Below, one piece after another: positions 1 through 5,592 of a stretch of DNA of 6,930 nt; position 1 is the stretch's first letter; the number at the start of each line of letters is the position of its first letter. Made by a program: the position numbers and the translations under genes. Source of the stretch: Pseudomonadota bacterium (GTDB taxonomy: Bacteria > Myxococcota_A > UBA796 > SXON01); contig SXOM01000393.1 in NCBI GenBank assembly GCA_005776735.1, positions 1 through 6,930 of the forward strand. The letters are read 5' to 3'. The notes beneath the pieces are model-generated. The model searched no databases and had not been told where the DNA came from. It saw only the letters and a list, made by a program, of their open reading frames with translations.

Positions 1-10
1 CCCTGGCCGC

Positions 11-147
11 GGTGTAAGCCCCCTCGGATTTCCGCTTGGGGTCGCACGCGCGGCCCTGGAGCCTGAAAAGCGCAGGTTTGCTCGTGGTGGCCGCGCCGCC
101 GGCGTGCTCCCAAGGGCGAAAAACGGAAATCCGGGGTGGCTTATGCC
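11..147. repeat. Long imperfect inverted repeat, about 137 bp (MITE-like or structured RNA)
   Basis: Bases 11-34 are complementary to 124-147: 20 of 24 positions match exactly, and as RNA 23 of 24 could pair because three differences become G-U wobbles. Further nested complementarity continues inward: CTTGGG (35-40) with CCCAAG (109-114), GCACGC (44-49) with GCGTGC (102-107), and CGCGGCC (49-55) with GGCCGCG (89-95). About 33 nt remain as an apical loop. The right arm carries extra bases at 96-101 and 115-123. Each outer arm holds one copy of the motif RTAAG-N6-CGGAWWTCCG (14-34 plus, 124-144 minus). The arms and central loop resemble a non-autonomous inverted-repeat element or a folded RNA. 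I see no target-site duplication and no transposase. The strand of any transcript is unknown. Confidence 0.6.
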
Positions 148-154
148 CTCGTCG

Positions 155-205
155 CGGATATCCGGCGGCGCTTATGGGTCGTAAGTGCCGGCGGATTTCC
201 GCCGG
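155..205. repeat. Second inverted pair of the 21-nt motif, short-loop hairpin
   Basis: Two further copies of RTAAG-N6-CGGAWWTCCG face away from each other here: 155-175 on the minus strand (with the perfect palindrome CGGATATCCG) and 181-201 on the plus strand. They are separated by the 5-nt loop GGGTC. The arms match at 17 of 21 positions, and two of the four differences would be G-U pairs in RNA. The right copy is itself a tight palindrome, CCGGCGGA-TT-TCCGCCGG at 188-205. Relative to the pair at 11-147 the orientation is reversed: here the RTAAG ends are inside, there they are outside. Function unknown: protein-binding sites, a REP-doublet-like repeat or structured RNA are all possible. 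Confidence 0.6.
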
Positions 206-348
206 GCCTCGCATCGCAGCCGGGCGCCCGCCCGCCCCGGCTCGCGACCCGGCCGGTCGCGGGGCGCCCGCCAACGACACCCCACGTGGGCGGCGACGCC
301 GGCCGGCGGCGATTCGTCCTCGATCGGGGGAAACGCACGGTGGGCGTG
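206..348. other. Gene-free GC-rich intergenic stretch with short repeats
   Basis: I see no gene here; the open frames are GC-driven shadows. The stretch contains a direct repeat of GGGCGCCCGCC (222-232 and 262-272). Between the two copies is a hairpin, CGCGACC (243-249) with GGTCGCG (255-261) and a 5-nt loop. A perfect palindrome CCCACGTGGG lies at 281-290. None has a T-rich tail on either strand that would make it a standard intrinsic terminator. Palindromes of this size are common by chance in DNA of this composition. Confidence 0.35.
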
Positions 349-369
349 GCGCCGGCCGTGAGCCGGCGC
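349..369 (-). terminator. Candidate hairpin terminator of the M20 peptidase gene
   Basis: GCGCCGGC (349-356) and GCCGGCGC (362-369) form a perfect 8-bp stem with the 5-nt loop CGTGA, starting about 20 nt past the peptidase stop codon on the minus strand. The position suits a transcript end. A T-rich tail is missing on the minus strand (only TTT about 15 nt further), so intrinsic termination is uncertain and Rho-dependent ending or mRNA 3'-end protection is equally possible. Confidence 0.35.
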
Positions 370-389
370 GGCGGGGGGTGGAGCGGCGG

Positions 390-1775
390 TCAGCCCTGGA
401 GCACGTCGGCCAGCTCGGCGTACAGGCAGACGTTGGCGACCACCGCCTTGCGGAAGACGTCCAGGTGCAGGCTCTCGTCGGGGCCGTGCGCGGTGGTCTG
501 CGGGTCGATGACGCCGTTGAGGATCAGCGGCAGGTCGCCGAAGCGTCGGCCGAAGAGCGCCACGAACGGGATGCTCCCGCCGATGCCGACGCGGAGCGGC
601 GGGCGCCCCCACGCCCGGGTGTACGCCCGGTCGACCGCTTCGAACGCCGGACCGCGTGGCTGGTACAGCCACGCGCCCGAGGGGAGCGCGCTCCACTGCA
701 GCTCGACATGCACACCCGCCGGCGGGTCGCGCCGCAGCTCGGCCTCGAAGGCCGCCTTGAGGTCGGCGTCGGCCATCCCGGGCGCAACCCGCACCGACAG
801 CACCGCCTCGGCGCTCCGACGCAGCGCGTTCTTCTTCATGTCGCGGGTGGGCAGCGTCGTGGCGACCACCGTGACCGCGGGCTGGCGCCACAGGTGCTCC
901 GCGGGCGGCGCACCGCGGTGCGGCAACGGGTCGACGTCGGGGCGGAGGTGGGCGCCGGCGGCGATCACCTCGTTGCCGAGCGGGACGTCCCACGCCGCCT
1001 GCCGCCACGCTTCGGGCACCACCGAGCGCGGGGCGCGGACGCGCCCGTCCTCGTCGATCAGGCGGCTGACCAGGCGCATCAACGCCAGCGACACGTCGGG
1101 CACCATCCCGCCCCACAAGCCGGAGTGGATGTCCGCCTCGAGCGCGCTGCAACGCAGCGTGAGCTCCAGGAGCCCCCGCAACGACACCGTGAGGCCGGGG
1201 ATCTCGGGGGAGGGGTTCTCGCAGTCGGTGAGCACCATCGCGTCGGCGGCGAAACACTCCGGGAACGCGTCGATGTAGCGTTCCAGGTTGGGACTCCCGA
1301 TCTCCTCCTCGCCCTCGATCACCAGGCGCAGGTTGCAGGGGAGCGAGCCGGTCTCCGCCAGCCACACCCGGATCGCCGCGAGGTGGCTCACCCACCCGCC
1401 CATGTCGTCGGCGGCGCCGCGCGCATACAGCCGCCCGTCGCGCACCTCGGGCGCGTGGGGCGGGCTGGTCCACGTTTCGCCCTTGGTGGGCTGCAGGTCC
1501 AGGTGACCGTACACCAGGACCGTCGGCGCGCCCGGCCGACGGATCCAGCTCGCGGTCACGCAGGGGAGGGCGCCGTCGAGCTCGCGGGCCTCGGCGTCTT
1601 CGAACCCGAGCGTGCGCAGGTCGGCGGCGACCTTGGCCGCGAGCGCCCGCACGTCGTCGGCGTGGGCCGGGTCGCAGGAGATGGCGGGCACGCGCAGGTA
1701 CGCACACAGCTCCGCAAGGGCGGCGGGGACGGCGGCCTCGGCGGCGTGCACGAGGGGATCGAGATTGTGTTCCAT
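390..1775 (-). CDS. M20-family metallopeptidase (CNDP/carnosine dipeptidase-like)
   Basis: Predicted di-zinc aminoacyl-dipeptidase, 461 residues, the usual length for this M20 branch. It has no signal peptide and is probably cytosolic, hydrolysing dipeptides or related amides. Aligned by eye with human CNDP2, the metal and catalytic positions are present: H91 and D93 in GHLDLQP, bridging D123 in GAADDMGG, catalytic E157 and metal E158 in EGEEEIGS, D184, and H430 in TTAHGPDE. The dimerisation-domain His is H217 in ADIHSGLWGG, and the substrate-loop GGSIP is at 399-403. The Lys that usually follows the two Asp (DDKG) is Met125 here. The ATG at 1775 has GGAG at minus-strand 1782-1779 with a tight 3-nt spacer; an alternative ATG at 1793 would add six residues (MLAPEP) but lacks a ribosome site. 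It is divergent from the propeller gene, 24 bp away. Family assignment is firm; substrate is unknown. Confidence 0.93.
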   Translation of the reverse strand: MEHNLDPLVHAAEAAVPAALAELCAYLRVPAISCDPAHADDVRALAAKVAADLRTLGFEDAEARELDGALPCVTASWIRRPGAPTVLVYGHLDLQPTKGETWTSPPHAPEVRDGRLYARGAADDMGGWVSHLAAIRVWLAETGSLPCNLRLVIEGEEEIGSPNLERYIDAFPECFAADAMVLTDCENPSPEIPGLTVSLRGLLELTLRCSALEADIHSGLWGGMVPDVSLALMRLVSRLIDEDGRVRAPRSVVPEAWRQAAWDVPLGNEVIAAGAHLRPDVDPLPHRGAPPAEHLWRQPAVTVVATTLPTRDMKKNALRRSAEAVLSVRVAPGMADADLKAAFEAELRRDPPAGVHVELQWSALPSGAWLYQPRGPAFEAVDRAYTRAWGRPPLRVGIGGSIPFVALFGRRFGDLPLILNGVIDPQTTAHGPDESLHLDVFRKAVVANVCLYAELADVLQG

Positions 1776-1793
1776 GGGCTCCGGTGCTAGCAT
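1765..1793 (+). promoter_or_regulatory. Candidate promoter of the propeller gene (possible leaderless start)
   Basis: TTGTGT (1765-1770) and TAGCAT (1788-1793) are separated by 17 bp. The -10 matches four of six consensus bases and the -35 three of six. The -10 ends six bases before the ATG at 1800, so transcription would begin at or beside the start codon. No Shine-Dalgarno sequence precedes that ATG, which fits a leaderless mRNA. The site overlaps the first codons of the divergent peptidase gene and includes the palindrome TGCTAGCA (1785-1792). This is a consensus match only. Confidence 0.35.
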
Positions 1794-1799
1794 CTCGGG

Positions 1800-3359
1800 A
1801 TGCTCGGGATGTTCGCCTTTCTGGCCTGCGCGCCGCCCGAGGGCGGAGAGAGCGCGGACAGCGCCGCGCCGGCCGAAGAACCTACCGGCCCGTGCGCCGC
1901 CCTGCACGTCGAGCCGGTGGCCACCTGGGACGAAGAGGAGGTGCCGATCACCGCGCAGACCGGCACCACCTGGCCCGGAGTGGCGGTGGGCGACGTGACC
2001 GGCGACGGGCGCCCCGACCTCGTCGGCGCCTTCCCAGGCGGCACCGTCCTGTTTCGCAACGAAGCCGACGGCTGGGCGGCCGCGCCCCTCCCGCTCGGGG
2101 GGGACGCGGCGCGCGCGGTGCGGGCGGTGGCGCTCGCCGACCTCGACGGCGACGGCGACCTGGACGGGTTCTTCGGGGGCGAGCTGGGCCTCCCGTCGTG
2201 GATCGGCACCAACGACGGCGCCGGCAACTTCTCGGTGCAGGAGATCGCCGGCTACACCCACCGCGTGTGGACCGGCGCGTTCGGGGACTTCGACGGCGAC
2301 GGCCGCGTGGACCTGTTCACCGCCACCTACGACGCCGAGCTGGACCTGGACGCGATCCTCGCCGGGGCGCGCGGCGCCGGGCAGGCGCTGGTGGTGCAGA
2401 CCGACACCGGCTGGGCGCTCGCCGAAGGCGCGGTGCCGGCGGTCACCGGCGAGGCCTTGTCGTTGCAGGGGGCGCCGGTCGACTTCGACGCCGACGGCGA
2501 CCTGGACGTGTACCTCGCCAACGACTTCGGCCCCTACGCAGTACCCAACCGGATGCTCGTCAACGACGGCGCCGGGCGCTTCAGCGTCGGGGAGGGCCTC
2601 GGGTGCGAGCTCTCGGTCTACGCGATGGGGGCCGGGGTGGGCGACGCCGACGGCGACGGGAGCCCCGACCTGTTCGTGACCGACGTGGGGCCGCCCCACC
2701 TGCTCCTGAACGACGGCGCCGGTGGCTACGCCGACGCCACCCTCGCCACCGGGGCCCACGTCGCGCCCACCGCGACCAACATGACCTCGTGGGGGGCGGT
2801 CTTCGCCGACCTCGACCAGGACACCTGGGACGACGTCCTGGTCGCCTACGGCGGCCTCGGCGATGCCGTCGACGTGGCGGCGCTCGAGAACGCCGACCCC
2901 ACCTGGACCGACGACAAGCTCCAGCACTCCTTGCTGCTCCGCAACACCGAGGGGTCGTTCGCCCGCGACGACACGGCGTTCACCGACCTCGCCCGGGCGC
3001 GGGGGGTGATCGTCGCCGACCTGACGCTCGACGGGCGGCCGGACGTCGTGACCTTCGGCAAGGTCTTCCTCCACGTCTTCGAGACCACGGGGGGGTGCGA
3101 GCCCGGCGTCACCGTGCGGCTCCGCGGCCCGGTCGGGAACGCGCACGGGTTCGGGGCCCGGGTAGACGCCGTCGTCGGTGGGCGGCGGTCCACGCGCTGG
3201 ATGCTGCCGTCCAGCACGGCGGGCCAGTCGGCGTTGGAGGTGTACGTCGGGTCGGCCAACCACCCCACGGTCGATCTCGAGGTCACCTGGCCCGACGGGG
3301 GCGTGGTCGTCGTCCCCGACGTCCCCGCAGGCGCGGTGGTCGACGTCGAACCCCCGTGA
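1800..3359 (+). CDS. FG-GAP/VCBS beta-propeller lipoprotein with ASPIC/UnbV domain (CRTAC1-like)
   Basis: A 519-residue predicted lipoprotein. The N-terminus MLGMFAFLAC gives a lipobox (FLA-C10) after only nine residues and without Lys or Arg. An in-frame stop at 1788-1790 rules out a longer signal peptide. A Ser/Glu/Pro-rich linker follows. Seven calcium-loop motifs of the DxDGDGxxD type are at about 65, 114, 163, 228, 282, 337 and 407, consistent with a seven-bladed propeller; the last two (DLDQDTWDD, DLTLDGRPD) are degenerate. Residues about 437-519 (VRLRGPVGNAHGFGARV, then DLEVTWPDGG) match the ASPIC/UnbV domain found in CRTAC1-like proteins. Such proteins are extracellular and probably serve calcium-dependent binding; no enzymatic residues are evident. 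The ATG at 1809 is an alternative start. Ligand unknown. Confidence 0.9.
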   Translation: MLGMFAFLACAPPEGGESADSAAPAEEPTGPCAALHVEPVATWDEEEVPITAQTGTTWPGVAVGDVTGDGRPDLVGAFPGGTVLFRNEADGWAAAPLPLGGDAARAVRAVALADLDGDGDLDGFFGGELGLPSWIGTNDGAGNFSVQEIAGYTHRVWTGAFGDFDGDGRVDLFTATYDAELDLDAILAGARGAGQALVVQTDTGWALAEGAVPAVTGEALSLQGAPVDFDADGDLDVYLANDFGPYAVPNRMLVNDGAGRFSVGEGLGCELSVYAMGAGVGDADGDGSPDLFVTDVGPPHLLLNDGAGGYADATLATGAHVAPTATNMTSWGAVFADLDQDTWDDVLVAYGGLGDAVDVAALENADPTWTDDKLQHSLLLRNTEGSFARDDTAFTDLARARGVIVADLTLDGRPDVVTFGKVFLHVFETTGGCEPGVTVRLRGPVGNAHGFGARVDAVVGGRRSTRWMLPSSTAGQSALEVYVGSANHPTVDLEVTWPDGGVVVVPDVPAGAVVDVEPP

Positions 3360-3360
3360 T

Positions 3361-3399
3361 GATGCGATGCAGCATCCTGCTTGACGCGTCGCAGCATCC
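3361..3399. promoter_or_regulatory. Repeated GCAGCATCC boxes flanking the MFS -35 element (candidate operator)
   Basis: GCAGCATCC occurs at 3369-3377 and 3391-3399, a period of 22 bp or about two helical turns, placing both copies on the same face of the DNA. The first also completes an inverted repeat GATGC-A-GCATC (3366-3376), and another GATGC precedes it at 3361-3365. The boxes bracket the proposed -35 hexamer (3381-3386), and the second lies in the promoter spacer, a usual place for a repressor site. No candidate regulator gene is in the window. Confidence 0.4.
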
Positions 3400-3409
3400 G
3401 GGGTAGCCT
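3381..3409 (+). promoter_or_regulatory. Candidate sigma-70-type promoter for the MFS gene
   Basis: TTGACG (3381-3386, five of six consensus bases) and TAGCCT (3404-3409, three of six, keeping the key TA and final T) are separated by 17 bp. Transcription would start near 3416, leaving a leader of about 13 nt that contains the ribosome site GGAG at 3420-3423. It lies within the 69-bp gap after the propeller gene stop. Consensus match only. Confidence 0.45.
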
Positions 3410-3428
3410 CCCCGCGACTGGAGCGACG

Positions 3429-4700
3429 ATGCACACCCCCGACTCCCCCCGTGACGGTGCCTGGCGCGCGCTGGCCCTCTTGTCGTTGGTCTACACCTTC
3501 AATTTCCTCGACCGCACGCTCATCTACATCCTGTTCGGCCCCATCAAGGCGGAGCTCGGCCTCGGCGAGATGGAGCTCGCGCTGCTCGGCAGCACGAGCT
3601 TCGTCATCTTCTACACGGTGCTCGGCGTGCCGTTCGGGCGCCTCGCCGATCGGGTGCACCGGGTCGGCATGATCGCGGTCGGCCTCCTGGTGTGGAGCGT
3701 CTTCTCGGGGCTCACCGGGTTCATGCACGACTTCACCGGCTTGTTCTTGTGCCGGCTGATGGTCGGCGTGGGCGAGGCGACGCTCGGCCCCGCGGCGTTG
3801 TCGTTGTTGGCCGACTACTTTCCCGCGGGCCGCCGCGCGAACGCGAACGCCTTGTACTCGGCGGGGGTGCCGCTCGGTGCGGCCGCCGCGATGTTCGGCG
3901 GCGGTGCGCTCGCGCAGGCCTGGGGGTGGCGCGGCGCGTTCTTCGCGCTCGGCTTTCCCGGCGTGTTGCTCGCGGCCGTCCTGTTCTTCGCGGTGCGTGA
4001 GCCGGCGCGCGCGGTGGTGCAGGGTCCCCAGGCCCAGGGGGGCGACTGGCGGGCGCTGCTCCGCCATCCGGTCCTCCGCTGGCACACCGCCGGCTACGCG
4101 GCCTTCGCGCTCGCCGCCAACGCGGTGAGCATGTGGATGCCGTCGTTGTTGGCGGCGAAGTACACGATTCCGCTCAAGGACGTGGGGATGGCGATGGGGG
4201 CGTGTACGCTCATCGGCGGCCTGGCCGGCGCGAGCGTGGGCGGGCGCCTGGCCGATGCGTGGCGCGCCCGGACGCCTGGGGGTCGCCTGCGCTTCTCGGC
4301 GACCGCGGCGCTGATCTGCGTGCCGCTGTGGGTCGGGATGCTGCGCGCCCCGAGCTTCGGCGTGGCCCTGGTCTTCTTGGCGCCGCTGCTCGCGGCGGCC
4401 CTGGTGTGGCTCGGCCCGGCGGCCGCCGACCTCGCGGAGATGGTCTCGCCGCGGGACCGGGGCCTGGCGGTCGGCCTCTACTTCCTCGGCGTCAACGCGG
4501 TGGGCTACGGCCTCGGGCCCCCTGCGCTCGGCGGGTTGGCGGAGCGCCTCGGCTCCGCGGCCGACCCCACCAAGGTGGGCGACGCCCTGCTCGTGTGCCC
4601 GGTCGCGTGCGTCGTGGCGGCCGGCCTGCTCCTGGTGGGGGCCCGTCGGCGGGAGTCGGCGAGTGCCGCAGCGGGGGACGTGGTCGCCACCTCGGCCTGA
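3429..4700 (+). CDS. MFS transporter, spinster-like
   Basis: A 423-residue inner-membrane protein with about 12 hydrophobic segments, two halves and no signal peptide. The first helix carries NFLDRTLIY (25-33), which is typical of spinster-like MFS proteins. The loop between helices 2 and 3 has MFS motif A as GVPFGRLADRVHR (66-78); a degenerate copy, GGRLADAW (271-278), marks the second half. RLMVGVGEATLGPA (109-122) and YFPAGRRANANALYS (130-144) also match the spinster group. Substrates in that group range from lipids and sphingolipids to organic anions, so the cargo here is open. The ATG at 3429 has GGAG at 3420-3423 with a 5-nt spacer. An in-frame TTG at 3381 would add 16 hydrophilic residues but overlaps the -35 element. 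The C-terminus ends in a short Ala/Ser-rich tail. Confidence 0.9.
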   Translation: MHTPDSPRDGAWRALALLSLVYTFNFLDRTLIYILFGPIKAELGLGEMELALLGSTSFVIFYTVLGVPFGRLADRVHRVGMIAVGLLVWSVFSGLTGFMHDFTGLFLCRLMVGVGEATLGPAALSLLADYFPAGRRANANALYSAGVPLGAAAAMFGGGALAQAWGWRGAFFALGFPGVLLAAVLFFAVREPARAVVQGPQAQGGDWRALLRHPVLRWHTAGYAAFALAANAVSMWMPSLLAAKYTIPLKDVGMAMGACTLIGGLAGASVGGRLADAWRARTPGGRLRFSATAALICVPLWVGMLRAPSFGVALVFLAPLLAAALVWLGPAAADLAEMVSPRDRGLAVGLYFLGVNAVGYGLGPPALGGLAERLGSAADPTKVGDALLVCPVACVVAAGLLLVGARRRESASAAAGDVVATSA

Positions 4701-4739
4701 CGCCCGCTCCGCGCGCGGCGCCGCCCTGCCTCCGCGCGC

Positions 4740-4769
4740 TTCGGGACGGGCCGCCGGCGCCGCCCCGAA
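4740..4769 (+). terminator. Candidate hairpin after the MFS gene
   Basis: TTCGGGACGG (4740-4749) pairs with CCGCCCCGAA (4760-4769) with one A-C mismatch and a 10-nt GC-rich loop, 40 nt past the MFS stop. It has no T tract on the plus strand; an A tract follows instead. The position suggests a transcript 3' end, but the mechanism is not clear. Confidence 0.35.
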
Positions 4770-4775
4770 CCGTCG

Positions 4776-4820
4776 AAAAAAGAGGCGGAGCGCCCGCTCC
4801 CGCGCGCTTTTGCGAGCGCG
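4776..4820. terminator. Candidate bidirectional terminator-like palindrome
   Basis: AAAAAA (4776-4781), then GGAGCG-CC-CGCTCC (4787-4800), then TTTT (4808-4811) form a symmetrical arrangement: a 6-bp stem with an A tract on the left and a T tract on the right. A second small hairpin, CGCGCT-TTTGCG-AGCGCG, occupies 4803-4820. The 5-7 nt between stem and tracts pair poorly, so the case is moderate. It could end plus-strand read-through from the MFS gene. No minus-strand gene needs it. It lies in the 240-bp gap 4701-4940, which contains no gene. Confidence 0.3.
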
Positions 4821-4879
4821 ACGGCCACCGGAGAGGAGCGCGGCGCCCCGCCTCACGCCCTGTGGACCCACAATCGGCC

Positions 4880-4908
4880 TTTACCATTCCGCGCGCCGGG
4901 GCTATGGT
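4880..4908 (+). promoter_or_regulatory. Candidate promoter for the 4941 lipoprotein gene
   Basis: TTTACC (4880-4885) and TATGGT (4903-4908) each match four of six sigma-70 consensus bases, with the optimal 17-bp spacing. They lie in a relatively AT-rich patch of the gap. Transcription would begin near 4915, about 26 nt before the start codon. The inverted pair ACCAT (4883-4887) and ATGGT (4904-4908) overlaps both hexamers and could be an operator or chance. Confidence 0.45.
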
Positions 4909-4924
4909 CAGGGCAGGGTACGGA

Positions 4925-4937
4925 GGCTCGCGGAGCC
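4925..4937 (+). promoter_or_regulatory. Small hairpin over the ribosome binding site
   Basis: The ribosome site GGAG (4932-4935) sits five bases before the ATG at 4941. Three of its four bases lie in the 3' arm of the perfect hairpin GGCTC-GCG-GAGCC (4925-4937). If formed in the mRNA it would hide the site. A second GGAGG (4922-4926) is too far upstream to replace it well. Such a stem may tune or temperature-sense translation, or may be chance in GC-rich sequence. Confidence 0.35.
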
Positions 4938-4940
4938 GCC

Positions 4941-5549
4941 ATGACAACGTTTTCGCTACTCCTGTTCGCCCTCGCCTGCACCGACGCCGAGCTCGCCCTC
5001 GCTCCCGGCGACGCCGCGGGTGCCGACAACGAGAACGCCGACACCGACACGCAGTTCGACACCGGCGACACCGACGAGGACCGTCCGCTGGTCCCCGCGT
5101 GGTACAGCCTCGCGGCCGAGCTCTCGGTGGCCGGGGGCGATGCCGACCTGCCGGGCGCCGAGGTGTGGTTGGTCCTGGCCGACGCCGACCTGGAGCGCGA
5201 AGATTGTCGGCTCGCGGTCGACCCGTTGGTGGAGGGCACGCCGCCGGTCGGGGGTCCTGCGCTGCTGGCGTGGTGGGAGCTCCCGGTCGACGCGGCGTGT
5301 GTGCCCGAAGGTGCGCCGGCTCGGCTGGGGTTCGGCGTGGGCGAGCTGAGCCCCGAGGTGCGCGCGCGGCTCGGCACGGTCGAGCGCGAAGACGACGCCG
5401 ACACGTTGTACGGCGCGTGGTTGGTGGCCGACGGCGCCGAGGCTTTCCCCTTCGGGTACGCCGAGTCCGCGGGCGGCTACGACGATGCCGCGGTGCCCGA
5501 CGGCAGCCTGCGCCTGGAGCCGCTGCTGCTGGTGGAGCTGCCGGAGTAG
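4941..5549 (+). CDS. Small lipoprotein of unknown function with Asp/Thr linker
   Basis: 202 residues. MTTFSLLLFALAC gives a lipobox (ALA-C13) after a 12-residue hydrophobic signal with no Lys or Arg. An acidic, disordered Asp/Thr/Glu linker follows (about 14-48, including ADTDTQFDTGDTDED), as in many Myxococcota surface lipoproteins. The folded part (about 50-200) is rich in beta-type sequence: a start WYSLAAELSV, then VWLVLADADL, a cysteine pair C89/C120 likely to form a disulfide, WWELPVD, LYGAWLVADG, and a C-terminal LRLEPLLLVELPE. No catalytic motif is visible and I do not recognise a named family. The start is supported by GGAG at 4932-4935 and by the lipobox position. It converges on the minus-strand gene ending at 5593, leaving 43 bp between. 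Probably membrane-anchored and facing the periplasm or outside. Confidence 0.82.
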   Translation: MTTFSLLLFALACTDAELALAPGDAAGADNENADTDTQFDTGDTDEDRPLVPAWYSLAAELSVAGGDADLPGAEVWLVLADADLEREDCRLAVDPLVEGTPPVGGPALLAWWELPVDAACVPEGAPARLGFGVGELSPEVRARLGTVEREDDADTLYGAWLVADGAEAFPFGYAESAGGYDDAAVPDGSLRLEPLLLVELPE

Positions 5550-5562
5550 TCGCCCCCGCGCC

Positions 5563-5585
5563 CCGGGTCGCCGCGTCCTGCCCGG
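5563..5585. terminator. Weak inverted repeat between convergent genes
   Basis: CCGGG (5563-5567) and CCCGG (5581-5585) form a 5-bp stem with a 13-nt loop in the 43-bp gap between two convergent stop codons. Any shared terminator must lie here or in the coding ends. The stem is short and has no T tract, so support is weak. Confidence 0.15.
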
Positions 5586-5592
5586 CCCACGC

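Noticed and set aside
14..201. CRISPR array
   Set aside because: The four repeats alternate in orientation and the intervals are unequal (89, 10 and 5 bp between copies), unlike direct repeats with uniform spacers; no cas gene is present.
11..205. tRNA or known riboswitch
   Set aside because: No cloverleaf, TPsiC-like loop or CCA end, and no riboswitch signature I can recognise.
281..290. CCCACGTGGG palindrome as a regulatory site
   Set aside because: A single short palindrome in GC-rich DNA with no gene start nearby; chance is the simplest explanation.
36..1790. Plus-strand frame of 584 codons over the left region and the peptidase gene
   Set aside because: Arg/Gly/Pro-rich composition without domains, antisense to the peptidase over most of its length, and it crosses the inverted repeats.
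3381..3428. Upstream TTG start for the MFS gene
   Set aside because: It would add 16 residues not typical of the family, has no ribosome site and coincides with the -35 element; the ATG at 3429 has a well-placed GGAG.
390..4871. Minus-strand frame open for 1493 codons across the propeller and MFS genes
   Set aside because: Only the part up to 1775 has recognisable M20 peptidase sequence. The rest is low-complexity Arg/Gly/Ala/Pro/Val-rich antisense of two well-supported plus-strand genes, as expected at this GC content.
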